This document shows, one piece after another, positions 1 through 7,311 of a DNA stretch of 64,000 nucleotides. The number at the start of each line of letters is the position of its first letter. Position 1 is the first letter of the stretch. Below the pieces are notes generated by a model. The model did not search any database. It had not been told where the DNA came from and saw only the letters and a list, made by a program, of their open reading frames with translations. The position numbers were made by a program, and so were the translations under genes. The DNA comes from Bacteroidota bacterium (GTDB taxonomy: Bacteria > Bacteroidota > Bacteroidia > Flavobacteriales > Weeksellaceae). Where the stretch lies: the NCBI GenBank assembly GCA_023422635.1, contig JAFAGO010000010.1, positions 1-64,000 on the forward strand, read 5' to 3'.

Positions 1-2
1 TC

Positions 3-251
3 GCCCCCCTCTTTATCGGGACTGCAAATGTAAGAACTTATCACCAATATCCAAACTTTTTACATAATTATATTCAACTAATCCCTCAACCATCTGAATG
101 TGAACTACAAAAGTTTGCAAGGGAAAAAGCAATGATTGATTTATATGGTAATTGACGTCTCTGGAAAGAATTAAACCTCACAACTTCATTTGAGCAAGTG
201 AATTACTCTTATAATATAAGACAGCACTGTAACAAAGTGCAGAAGCGATAA
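3..251 (+). pseudogene. 5'-truncated, probably decayed hypothetical gene
   Basis: Reading from base 3, one frame stays open to a TGA at 153-155 and then, still in the same frame, to a TAA at 249-251. The translated stretch has an ordinary protein-like composition (for example QKFAREKAMIDLYGN just before the TGA, and RLWKELNLTTSFEQ just after it). In sequence this AT-rich, 82 codons with a single stop is unlikely by chance. The gene either ends at 155 or is a pseudogene with an in-frame nonsense mutation. The family is not recognised, and the 5' end lies outside the window. Confidence 0.3.
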
Positions 252-338
252 ATCTCTTATCCAATATTTTTTGCCTAGTCCACAAGTTTTCTTCTTGATC
301 CGTTTTTAGCTATCTCTAAAAATGTTTAAAACAAAAAA

Positions 339-368
339 AATGCTTTAAAACAAATGTTTTAAAGCATT
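339..368 (-). terminator. Rho-independent terminator after the tRNA-Asp pair
   Basis: A perfect 13-bp stem (339-351 with 356-368) with a four-base loop. On the minus strand it is followed by a run of U from the A-rich plus strand at about 331-340. It lies just downstream of the two minus-strand tRNA-Asp genes. Confidence 0.75.
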
Positions 369-391
369 GTGACTATTAAAAAATAGTGTTG

Positions 392-465
392 CGATCCGGA
401 CGGGACTCGAACCCGCGACCTCCGCCGTGACAGGGCGGCATTCTAACCAGCTGAACTACCGGATC
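392..465 (-). tRNA. tRNA-Asp (GTC), copy 2
   Basis: A 74-nt cloverleaf on the minus strand. The acceptor arm GATCCGG pairs with CCGGATC, the D-arm has GTTCAGCTGG, the anticodon loop CTGTCAC gives anticodon GTC, and the T-arm has GGTTCGAGTCC. The discriminator base is G and CCA is not encoded. It is identical over the tRNA body to the copy at 498-571, so the two form a tandem pair. Confidence 0.95.
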
Positions 466-497
466 ATTTTTTTAAAGTAAAAATTGTAAAACTTTTG

Positions 498-571
498 CGA
501 TCCGGACGGGACTCGAACCCGCGACCTCCGCCGTGACAGGGCGGCATTCTAACCAGCTGAACTACCGGATC
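498..571 (-). tRNA. tRNA-Asp (GTC), copy 1
   Basis: A 74-nt tRNA on the minus strand with anticodon GTC in the loop CTGTCAC. The acceptor, D and T arms are the same as in the neighbouring copy. The two genes are separated by 32 bp and probably share one transcript ending at the hairpin at 339-368. Confidence 0.95.
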
Positions 572-647
572 ATTTTTGCTATAAAGAACTCCTTTCTTTT
601 AGGTGAGTGCAAAATTACACTTTTTGAGCAATTCTGCAAACTATTTT

Positions 648-677
648 TTAAAAAAAATGCTTCCCAAAACGGAAAGC
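648..677 (-). terminator. Rho-independent terminator of trxA
   Basis: A 7-bp stem (659-665 with 671-677, one wobble pair) followed on the minus strand by about eight U. It lies 25 bp past the trxA stop codon. Confidence 0.7.
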
Positions 678-701
678 ACTCATAATCATATTCTTAATTT
701 C

Positions 702-1019
702 CTACAAATGTGCAGAAAGTTTTTCAGCGATTACCTCTTTTGGTGATACTCCTACAATTTTATCTACTACTTCACCATTTTTAAAAATGAGAACTGTAGG
801 GATATTTCTAATTCCATAGTCTACGGATACTTGTTGATTATTATCTACATCAACTTTACCTACGACTGCTTTTCCTTCAAAATCTTGAGCTACCTCTTCA
901 ATGATTGGCCCAAGCATTCTACATGGTCCACACCAAACTGCCCAAAAATCAACCAAAACTGGTTTATCTGAGTTTAGAACTAATTCCTGAAAGGAGCTAT
1001 CTGTAATTTCTAATGCCAT
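702..1019 (-). CDS. trxA: Thioredoxin
   Basis: A 105-residue classical thioredoxin, the general cytosolic dithiol reductant. The active site WCGPC is at residues 29-33, within FWAVWCGPCRM. The cis-proline motif IPT is at about residue 74, and the conserved pre-active-site Asp is present (VLVDFW). The length is normal for TrxA and there is no signal peptide. The ATG at 1019 gives a complete thioredoxin N-terminus. The gene has its own promoter-like box (1064-1071) and terminator (648-677), so it is probably monocistronic. Confidence 0.97.
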   Translation of the reverse strand: MALEITDSSFQELVLNSDKPVLVDFWAVWCGPCRMLGPIIEEVAQDFEGKAVVGKVDVDNNQQVSVDYGIRNIPTVLIFKNGEVVDKIVGVSPKEVIAEKLSAHL

Positions 1020-1063
1020 TTTAAATAATTTAATTTTGTTGCTATTTTATCTTTTGTCACTTG

Positions 1064-1071
1064 CAAAGTTA
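1064..1071 (-). promoter_or_regulatory. Bacteroidota -7 promoter element for trxA
   Basis: TAACTTTG on the minus strand matches the Bacteroidota -7 consensus TAnnTTTG, 44 bp upstream of the trxA start codon. No clear TTG is seen at the -33 spacing. Confidence 0.45.
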
Positions 1072-1100
1072 TCAAAAAAACTGCCATTCCTATGACTTGT

Positions 1101-2273
1101 TCATCTATGCTCTGCATTTGTTTTTTCTATAATTTTCGGAAGAGCGACTTCTTTTAAAGCATCCACGAACACGTCTATTTCATGTTTTGTTGTTAGATGG
1201 CTAAATGAAATCCGCAATGGAGTTCCATTATTCATATCATCATCACTTAGCACCATCATCATTACCATAGATGGTTTATTTGCACCTGAAGAACATGCAC
1301 TCCCTTGCGAAATTGCAATGCCTTTCATATCGAGTTCTAAACCAATAAGAGGATCTTTAAAAGGAAGCAATGCGCTTAAAACCGTATAAAGGCTCTCTGG
1401 CTCAGCACTTCTACCATTAAATTTAATACCTGGAATTGCACTTGTTAATTGTTCAATTGCATAATTTTTAATGGATTTAATATGACTTGAATATTCCTCC
1501 ATATTTTCCAAAGCTAATTCTAATGCTTTTCCCATACCCGCAATACCACAAACATTCTCTGTACCTGCGCGTAAAGTTCGTTCCTGCGGGCCGCCGGTAA
1601 TGATTCCTTTTAGGCCTGTAGCTTTACGAACAAATGCAAAACCTGCACCTTTTGGCCCATGAAATTTATGTGCACTACATGAGGCAAAATCTAGTGGTAT
1701 ATCTGCAAAATTCAAGTCTAAGTGAGAAACTGTTTGAACGGTGTCCGAATGAAAAAGTGCATTATTTTGCTTACAAAGTTCCGCTACTTTTTTAATATCT
1801 AGAATATTTCCGATTTCGTTGTTCGCATGCATTAAAGTTACCAACGTTTTTTTGTCGGATGCTTTTAATTCTGCTTCAATATCGGAAATTTGAATATCCC
1901 CTTTTGCGTTCGGGCGAATATATTTTACCTCGACTCCTCTTCTATTCTTCACATCCTGAACCGTTTCTGCAACACATTTATGTTCCAAAGGAGATGTGAT
2001 AATACGCTCCACTCCTAAATGCTCAACCGCAGATTTAATAATCATATTATTGGATTCTGTACCACAAGAAGTGAAAATAATCTCTGCCGGTGTTACGCGT
2101 AGCGCTTCTGCAATTTCTCTTCGAACTTTTTCAAGGATGGTTTTCGCTTCCTGTCCAAAACTATGAGTAGAAGAAGGATTACCAAAGTTGAATTTTAGTA
2201 CGCCCACCATTTCATCAATTACTTCCGTTGCAAGAGGCGTAGTCGCAGCGTTATCTAGATACACTTTTTCCAT
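1101..2273 (-). CDS. Cysteine desulfurase (NifS/IscS-type)
   Basis: A PLP-dependent enzyme that takes sulfur from L-cysteine for Fe-S clusters and thio-cofactors. The N-terminus is typical (YLDNAATTP). The PLP lysine lies in SAHKFHGPKG (K203 from the chosen start), and the catalytic cysteine lies in the mobile loop SQGSACSSG (C327). The frame extends to a TTG at 2282, but the ATG at 2273 gives the canonical start, MEKVYLDNAATTP, and 390 residues. It follows the HAD gene in the same orientation after 30 bp. No iscU, sufE or similar partner is adjacent, so the sulfur acceptor cannot be inferred from context. Confidence 0.93.
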   Translation of the reverse strand: MEKVYLDNAATTPLATEVIDEMVGVLKFNFGNPSSTHSFGQEAKTILEKVRREIAEALRVTPAEIIFTSCGTESNNMIIKSAVEHLGVERIITSPLEHKCVAETVQDVKNRRGVEVKYIRPNAKGDIQISDIEAELKASDKKTLVTLMHANNEIGNILDIKKVAELCKQNNALFHSDTVQTVSHLDLNFADIPLDFASCSAHKFHGPKGAGFAFVRKATGLKGIITGGPQERTLRAGTENVCGIAGMGKALELALENMEEYSSHIKSIKNYAIEQLTSAIPGIKFNGRSAEPESLYTVLSALLPFKDPLIGLELDMKGIAISQGSACSSGANKPSMVMMMVLSDDDMNNGTPLRISFSHLTTKHEIDVFVDALKEVALPKIIEKTNAEHR

Positions 2274-2303
2274 TTTAACCAATCTGATTTTGACGATACG
2301 AAA

Positions 2304-2894
2304 TTAGTGAAAAAAACGGAAATGACTTTCATCAGCGAAGTTTAACATCGGTTTATCACCATCGGTGTCGCCGAAAGCAATTTTTTTATCGAATTTTTCG
2401 CCTTTAATTGCTGATTTAATACGCGCTACCTTTTCCACTCCGTTACAGTTTTTTGAAGAGAAATTACCGGTAAAAACATCATTCACAAATTCTGCTTCTG
2501 TTGCTAAAAGCTTCATTTTAAAATGATCAGAAAAGGGCTTCACCCAAATATCTAAGGATGCTGTAACAATATAACTTTCGGTGGATTTGACATCGATTCT
2601 CTGAATAAAATCTAATGCGTTTTGTCGGAAAATTTCTGGATAATATTTCTCGAAAAAGCGCTCGGATTGGTATTCAATATGGGATTTCTTTTCCCCTTTC
2701 AAAATTGATCCTACAAAACTTTTTTTCACTTTCTCGGCATCTGCGAGTGTTAATTTAAGAAGGATAAAAAGAGGAACATGTTTTAAAAACTGCACTCTAT
2801 ATTTGGAAGGATTAAAAAATCGGAGATAAAGAAACATCGTATCCTTATCGGTTAAAGTACCATCAAAATCAAACAAATACAGCTTTTTCATCAT
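2304..2894 (-). CDS. HAD-IB family phosphatase
   Basis: A 196-residue haloacid-dehalogenase-superfamily hydrolase. Motif I is DFDGTLT at residues 9-15, a motif II-like stretch is VTASLDIW, and motif IV is FGDTDGDKPML near the C-terminus. It has the size of SerB-like HAD-IB enzymes. It sits 67 bp downstream of the DprE2-like reductase. The plausible role is therefore removal of the 5-phosphate from polyprenyl-phosphoryl-5-phosphoribose, a step done by an unrelated phosphatase in mycobacteria. That role is inferred from neighbourhood only; the HAD assignment itself is firm. Confidence 0.85.
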   Translation of the reverse strand: MMKKLYLFDFDGTLTDKDTMFLYLRFFNPSKYRVQFLKHVPLFILLKLTLADAEKVKKSFVGSILKGEKKSHIEYQSERFFEKYYPEIFRQNALDFIQRIDVKSTESYIVTASLDIWVKPFSDHFKMKLLATEAEFVNDVFTGNFSSKNCNGVEKVARIKSAIKGEKFDKKIAFGDTDGDKPMLNFADESHFRFFH

Positions 2895-2961
2895 GACGAC
2901 AAAAATAGATAAATTTTATTCGAAAAGGATTATTTCCGTACAATAAATAAGACCGTTTAGT

Positions 2962-3687
2962 TTAGAGTTTCATTTTTTTGAAAATGAACTCAGGAATATT
3001 GCGAATAATGAACATAATCAAACCCCAAATTCCTAAAACATACACCCCATCTTTTTTGCCTTTCCAGGCCTTGTAAATAGCTTTTGCTGCTTGTTTAGGA
3101 TTAGCAGTAAGTGCAGGATTTAAAGGCAAACCTTCTGTCATTTTTGTATCCATAAAACCAGGTTTCACGGTTAACACGTGAACCTTGTCTGCATATAAAT
3201 AATTACGCAGCCCGCTTAAGTATGCGGTTAAACCTGCTTTTGCGCTGCCGTAAATAAAATTACTCTGCCTTCCGCGATCTCCGGCCACGGAAGAAAGCAC
3301 GATCATACTACCTGAACGCTTGGATTGCATTTTTTTCGCAAAATAATTGAGAACGGGAATTAATTTTGCGTAATTAATATTGATAATTCGTTCTGTATTT
3401 AGATTATCGTACAGTCCTTCTTCTGTACCTTCGCCTAAAAATCCAGATGCACAGAAGAGAAGATGAGAATCAATATAGTCGAAACTTGAGTAATCGATTG
3501 GCTTCATTAAATCAAGCGCAATGATTTCCGAATTTTGAAGATATTTTACATCAATATGCTTCGCAAATTTTTCAGTAGTTTCTGGATTAGAGGTAAATAA
3601 ATATAGGGTTTCGAATTTATGATTTTCTTGTAAAACCTTTTCAATAAAAGCCTGTGCGACTTCTGAATTGCTTCCTAAAACGATCAT
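2962..3687 (-). CDS. SDR oxidoreductase, DprE2-like
   Basis: A 241-residue short-chain dehydrogenase. It has an atypical N-terminal nucleotide loop (VLGSNSEVAQAF), a catalytic Ser in VLSSVAG, and the YxxxK pair in YGSAKAGLTAY, followed by VKPGFMDTKM. The loop and the YGSxKAGL signature resemble mycobacterial DprE2 (Rv3791), which reduces decaprenylphosphoryl-2-keto-erythro-pentofuranose to the arabinose form with NAD(P)H. It starts 3 bp after the stop of the DprE1-like oxidase, as expected for partners working on an unstable keto intermediate. A C-terminal hydrophobic segment (IWGLIMFIIRNI) suggests membrane association. Confidence 0.85.
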   Translation of the reverse strand: MIVLGSNSEVAQAFIEKVLQENHKFETLYLFTSNPETTEKFAKHIDVKYLQNSEIIALDLMKPIDYSSFDYIDSHLLFCASGFLGEGTEEGLYDNLNTERIININYAKLIPVLNYFAKKMQSKRSGSMIVLSSVAGDRGRQSNFIYGSAKAGLTAYLSGLRNYLYADKVHVLTVKPGFMDTKMTEGLPLNPALTANPKQAAKAIYKAWKGKKDGVYVLGIWGLIMFIIRNIPEFIFKKMKL

Positions 3688-3690
3688 CTT

Positions 3691-5013
3691 CTAAAGGTTT
3701 GCGTGTTTTAAAATTCTTTTATGCTGAAGCGAAACAAATTTTGAAGAATCTACGTTTTTCAAATAGTTTGTTAATGAAGATTTGCTCATGCTGTCTTTTG
3801 TGAGATAAATTCTACCGCCATATTGTTCTACAATTTCATCGATTTGGTGAACAAGTTTTTTCAATTTTGAATTCACTTTAAAATCCAGAGCTAACGTATA
3901 CCCTTCCATTGGAAAGGAGTTGTACGCTTGCGGATTATTTTTGCCAAAAAGTTTAAGCACCGCTAAAAAAGAGCCATTTCCGGAATGTGCAATTGTTTCC
4001 AAAATCTTTTTCATACCTTCTTTACCTTGTTCTTTTGGTATAACCATTTGATATTGAATAAATCCACTTTTTCCGTAAATTCTGTTCCAATTATGAATTG
4101 CATCTAAAGGATAGAAAAAGGTTTCATAATCGACAAAATTTTTAACTTCCTTTTTTCGTTGTTTCCCGAAATAGAGCCAATTAAAAATCTTTACTGTTAA
4201 CGCATTCAAAACAAAACCTGGAAAATAAAAAGGCACATTGGGCTCAAGTTTTCCTTTTAAGCGAAGTGGTTTCTCCGCCTTATTAGAGGGCAACTCCGCT
4301 TTTAATGCATGTTCTCCACGCATCAAAATGCTTCTCCCGATATTTTTGCCTTTCTGCAAACAATCGATCCACGCTACATTGTACGTCCAATCCTCACTTT
4401 CATCAAAAAGACGAAATATTTCATCCAGATTTTCTGCCTTAATACTTTCTTGACGAATATATGCAGATTCGATATTTTTAAGTTGAAACTTGGCAGAAAT
4501 AATGATTCCTGTAAGTCCCATTCCTCCAATTGTAGCCCAAAAAACATCTTCATTTTCTTCACGAGAGCATGTTATTACTTCACCATTTTCATTTAAAAGT
4601 TGAAATGAAATTACCCACTCGGAAAAACAACCTTCTGCATGATGATTTTTACCATGAACATCGGATGCAATTGCACCACCAACCGAGATGAATTTTGTTC
4701 CTGGAGTTACGTATAAAAAGTATCCTTGCGGCACCACCACTTCTAGAACATCGGAAAGTAAAACGCCAGATTCACACTCGATAATACCATTAAGCCGATC
4801 AAAATGAATAAATTTATTGAGTCTTTTTGTAGAAAAAATATGCTCTCCTAATGAAGCATCTCCATAACATCTTCCGTTACCACGAGCGATAACTTCGCTA
4901 TTCTTTTTTACAAACTTTTTAATTCCTGAGAGTGCATCATCGGATCTCATTTCTTTTTCCACGACAGGAAAGTTGCCCCAATTGGTTACTGGTTGTACGT
5001 AATTTGGTTTCAT
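3691..5013 (-). CDS. FAD-dependent oxidase, DprE1-like
   Basis: A VAO-type flavoprotein of 440 residues. The FAD-binding region carries RGNGRCYGD and GGAIASDVHGKNHH, very close to the corresponding segments of mycobacterial DprE1 (Rv3790), which oxidises decaprenylphosphoryl-ribose at C2'. Numbering from the GTG at 5016: the conserved lysine in YLTKDS is K407 (equivalent to DprE1 K418). The cysteine that benzothiazinones bind in DprE1 (C387, in GWNICVDF) is replaced by alanine (A376, in GYTLALDF). I prefer the ATG at 5013, which overlaps the UbiA stop codon by one base (TGATG) and implies translational coupling. Confidence 0.9.
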   Translation of the reverse strand: MKPNYVQPVTNWGNFPVVEKEMRSDDALSGIKKFVKKNSEVIARGNGRCYGDASLGEHIFSTKRLNKFIHFDRLNGIIECESGVLLSDVLEVVVPQGYFLYVTPGTKFISVGGAIASDVHGKNHHAEGCFSEWVISFQLLNENGEVITCSREENEDVFWATIGGMGLTGIIISAKFQLKNIESAYIRQESIKAENLDEIFRLFDESEDWTYNVAWIDCLQKGKNIGRSILMRGEHALKAELPSNKAEKPLRLKGKLEPNVPFYFPGFVLNALTVKIFNWLYFGKQRKKEVKNFVDYETFFYPLDAIHNWNRIYGKSGFIQYQMVIPKEQGKEGMKKILETIAHSGNGSFLAVLKLFGKNNPQAYNSFPMEGYTLALDFKVNSKLKKLVHQIDEIVEQYGGRIYLTKDSMSKSSLTNYLKNVDSSKFVSLQHKRILKHANL

Positions 5014-5897
5014 CACTTATAATAGATTTGGAGGAGAAAAACAATTAACCACAATACCAAGGTTACTTGGATAAAGCGATCTTTATATACAATTTTAGTC
5101 GGCGATTCTGTTTTATTGTACACCAACGTTTGTTGCAAATAACGAAGAATGGCAAAAACGACAAAAATCACCGTATAAAAAACCCTTGGGTGAAACTTCT
5201 GCTGAACTTCCGGCGAAAGGGTGAACATTAAATAACAAACTATTACAAGGGTACAGCTAATGGAAAGTGCGATATCTGCAAACTGAACATTATATCCATC
5301 TAATGCTCTTCTGGTTTTACCAGAAACTTGTGCGTTGATTAATTCACCTCTTCTCTTGCCAATTGCTAAAACAAGAGCAAGCACAAACGTAAGCAAGACG
5401 GCCCATTGCGTAACGATAATCCCTGTAATATAACCGCCTGCTAAAACACGGAGTACAAAACCAACTGCGATAATCGTAACATCTATAATGGCGACATGCT
5501 TTAGTTTAAAAGTATATGCAATGTTCATTACGAAATACAGACCAATGATAAAAGCAAATTTCCAGATCGCCATCTGAAAAATGTATTGTCCAGCAATGAT
5601 TAGCCCTACAACGATCACAAACAGAAAAAATAACAAAACTTTCGCTGAGTTTTTGGATATCGCACCGCTAGCCAATGGCCTCAACTTCTTTTCAGGATGT
5701 TTTTTATCCGATTCGATATCGCTATAATCATTAATGATGTAAATGGTACTTGCGGTAAGTGAAAATACAAAGAATGCGTAAATACTTTTGATAAAAAGAT
5801 CGCTATTGGTAATATTTCCGGAGAAAAAAAGCGCCGTAAAAACAAATAGGTTTTTTACCCACTGGCCTAGGCGTAAAAGTTTTAAATATGAAATCAT
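5013..5897 (-). CDS. UbiA-family polyprenyl-phosphate phosphoribosyltransferase (DprP/Rv3806c-like)
   Basis: An integral membrane prenyltransferase-fold protein of 294 residues with about eight hydrophobic segments. The first Asp-rich motif reads NDYSDIESDKKHP and is followed by RPLASG, matching the Rv3806c pattern NDxxDxExDxxHPxKxxRP. The second motif is LKHVAIIDV followed by RVLAGG. Rv3806c transfers 5-phosphoribose from PRPP to decaprenyl phosphate, the first step of D-arabinofuranose donor synthesis. The start is the ATG at 5897; the TTG at 5900 is less likely. It is the first gene of a probable four- or five-gene operon, and a promoter box lies at 5918-5925. Confidence 0.88.
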   Translation of the reverse strand: MISYLKLLRLGQWVKNLFVFTALFFSGNITNSDLFIKSIYAFFVFSLTASTIYIINDYSDIESDKKHPEKKLRPLASGAISKNSAKVLLFFLFVIVVGLIIAGQYIFQMAIWKFAFIIGLYFVMNIAYTFKLKHVAIIDVTIIAVGFVLRVLAGGYITGIIVTQWAVLLTFVLALVLAIGKRRGELINAQVSGKTRRALDGYNVQFADIALSISCTLVIVCYLMFTLSPEVQQKFHPRVFYTVIFVVFAILRYLQQTLVYNKTESPTKIVYKDRFIQVTLVLWLIVFLLQIYYK

Positions 5898-5917
5898 CAA
5901 ATGTTGTAAAGCAATTG

Positions 5918-5925
5918 CAAAATTA
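5918..5925 (-). promoter_or_regulatory. -7 promoter element for the UbiA-DprE1-DprE2-HAD operon
   Basis: TAATTTTG on the minus strand fits TAnnTTTG and lies 20 bp upstream of the UbiA start, between the ompA terminator and the operon. Confidence 0.5.
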
Positions 5926-5938
5926 CTGATTTTAAAAT

Positions 5939-5960
5939 AAAAAAAACCGCCTAAGCGGTT
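5939..5960 (-). terminator. Rho-independent terminator of the OmpA lipoprotein gene
   Basis: Stem AACCGC/GCGGTT (5945-5950 with 5955-5960), a four-base loop and eight U on the minus strand. It separates the OmpA gene from the arabinose-type operon. Confidence 0.85.
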
Positions 5961-5988
5961 CTATATTTTATGATTTTAAGTATGAAAA

Positions 5989-6681
5989 TCAATTTGTTGT
6001 TTGAGAATCGTTAATCATGTCCTCGTTTGCTGTAATGGCAAATTCTACACGACGGTTTTCTGCTCTACCTGCTTCTGTATCGTTAGTTGCAACAGGTTCT
6101 TTTTCACCCATACCCATCGCAATCATTCTTGAAGTCGCAATACCTTTGCTTACCAAATACGTCTTAACAGCATTTGCTCTTCTTTCAGAAAGACTTTGAT
6201 TGTATTGATCTGCACCTTTACTATCTGTATGTCCGTAGATATTGATATTGGTATCTGGATTATTTGCTAAAACAGTTGCTAATTTATCAAGATTTGCTTT
6301 TGCTGCATCGGTTAAATTCGAAGAGTCAAACGCAAAGTTTACCATATTTTCTTTTAAGGTAACTTTAATTCCTTCTCCTACTCTTTCCACTTCGGCACCA
6401 GGTAAAGTTTCTTGAATTTCTTTTGCTTGTTTATCCATTTTTTTACCGATAACGTTTCCGGCAACACCACCAACGATACCTCCTAAAACAGCACCAGCAG
6501 GAGCATTTTTACCTTTACCTAAGTTATTCCCAAGAATTCCACCTAATACAGCACCTGCAGCTGCACCAATTGCGGTTCCTTTTTGTTGGCTATTTGCATT
6601 CTGCACAGTTTCGCAACTTGTAAGCAATAATGTTGAAGATAAGAGTGCTGCAACAATATTTGTTTTATTAAAAATTTTCAT
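5989..6681 (-). CDS. OmpA-family lipoprotein with glycine-zipper domain
   Basis: A 230-residue exported protein. It has a signal peptide with lipobox LLTSC (Cys at about 23) and a glycine-zipper region (GAAAGAVLGGILG and a repeat, residues 38-78). Its C-terminal OmpA peptidoglycan-binding domain carries the hallmark IYGHTDSKGADQYNQSLSERRA. It probably anchors an envelope layer to peptidoglycan from the outer membrane, resembling YiaD-type proteins. It is monocistronic with the terminator at 5939-5960. No exact promoter consensus was found. Confidence 0.9.
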   Translation of the reverse strand: MKIFNKTNIVAALLSSTLLLTSCETVQNANSQQKGTAIGAAAGAVLGGILGNNLGKGKNAPAGAVLGGIVGGVAGNVIGKKMDKQAKEIQETLPGAEVERVGEGIKVTLKENMVNFAFDSSNLTDAAKANLDKLATVLANNPDTNINIYGHTDSKGADQYNQSLSERRANAVKTYLVSKGIATSRMIAMGMGEKEPVATNDTEAGRAENRRVEFAITANEDMINDSQTTN

Positions 6682-6719
6682 AAGGTTGATTTTACTATTA
6701 AATATTTGAAAAAGAAGAT

Positions 6720-7196
6720 TTATTGAGAAACTTTTTGGAACGTATAATTAATTTGAACGTTTTGTCCATCTGAAGGAATATTTTGTTGTAGCGTGAATGA
6801 ATTTTCAGTTTGCCCAACAAGATTCAACACATAACCAGCAATATTTTGTTTCGCTTTTGTTCCGTCAGCAATTTTTTTGAATTGAAATTGAGATCCGTTC
6901 AAAACATCAAACTTAAAAGATTGAGTAACGGATGGGCAATCGCCTCCACCATTAATGGTGTAATTTCCAGTATAATTGTTAGGAACTAATTTCCAAGTAC
7001 TCCCTACCCAACATTGCGCATCTGCACCTTCATCGAAAGGTTTTACTTTGTAATTATTATCGTAATTAACCGAAGTAATCTGCCAATCTCCTTTTAATTT
7101 CATGAATTCTGCACGATTGGCTTGAGCTGTTTTTGCAGTGGAGCAAGAGGTTAGAAATGCTGCACCAATGATTCCTGCGAACAATATTTTTTTCAT
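6720..7196 (-). CDS. Lipocalin-like lipoprotein
   Basis: About 158 residues. The ATG at 7196 gives a textbook lipoprotein signal peptide (MKKILFAGIIGAAFLTSC); the upstream in-frame ATG at 7220 would add eight residues in front of it. The mature part begins with a stretch typical of lipocalin-like domains (KLKGDWQITSVNY) and has alternating beta-type segments with conserved Gly and Trp. It lies 38 bp upstream of the OmpA lipoprotein in the same orientation. The ligand and function are unknown. Confidence 0.75.
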   Translation of the reverse strand: MKKILFAGIIGAAFLTSCSTAKTAQANRAEFMKLKGDWQITSVNYDNNYKVKPFDEGADAQCWVGSTWKLVPNNYTGNYTINGGGDCPSVTQSFKFDVLNGSQFQFKKIADGTKAKQNIAGYVLNLVGQTENSFTLQQNIPSDGQNVQINYTFQKVSQ

Positions 7197-7261
7197 AGCT
7201 TTAAATAATTGATTACTCATCTATCATATAAAATTATGCCATTTTAATCATTTTAAACACA

Positions 7262-7284
7262 AAAGTCCGAAAAAATCGGACTTT
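7262..7284 (-). terminator. Hairpin terminator downstream of the subtilase gene
   Basis: A perfect 9-bp stem AAAGTCCGA/TCGGACTTT around five A. On the minus strand it is followed by a short U-rich stretch. It lies 28 bp past the subtilase stop codon. Confidence 0.65.
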
Positions 7285-7311
7285 CATTTTATTCTTAAAT
7301 CTAAAAAGGTA

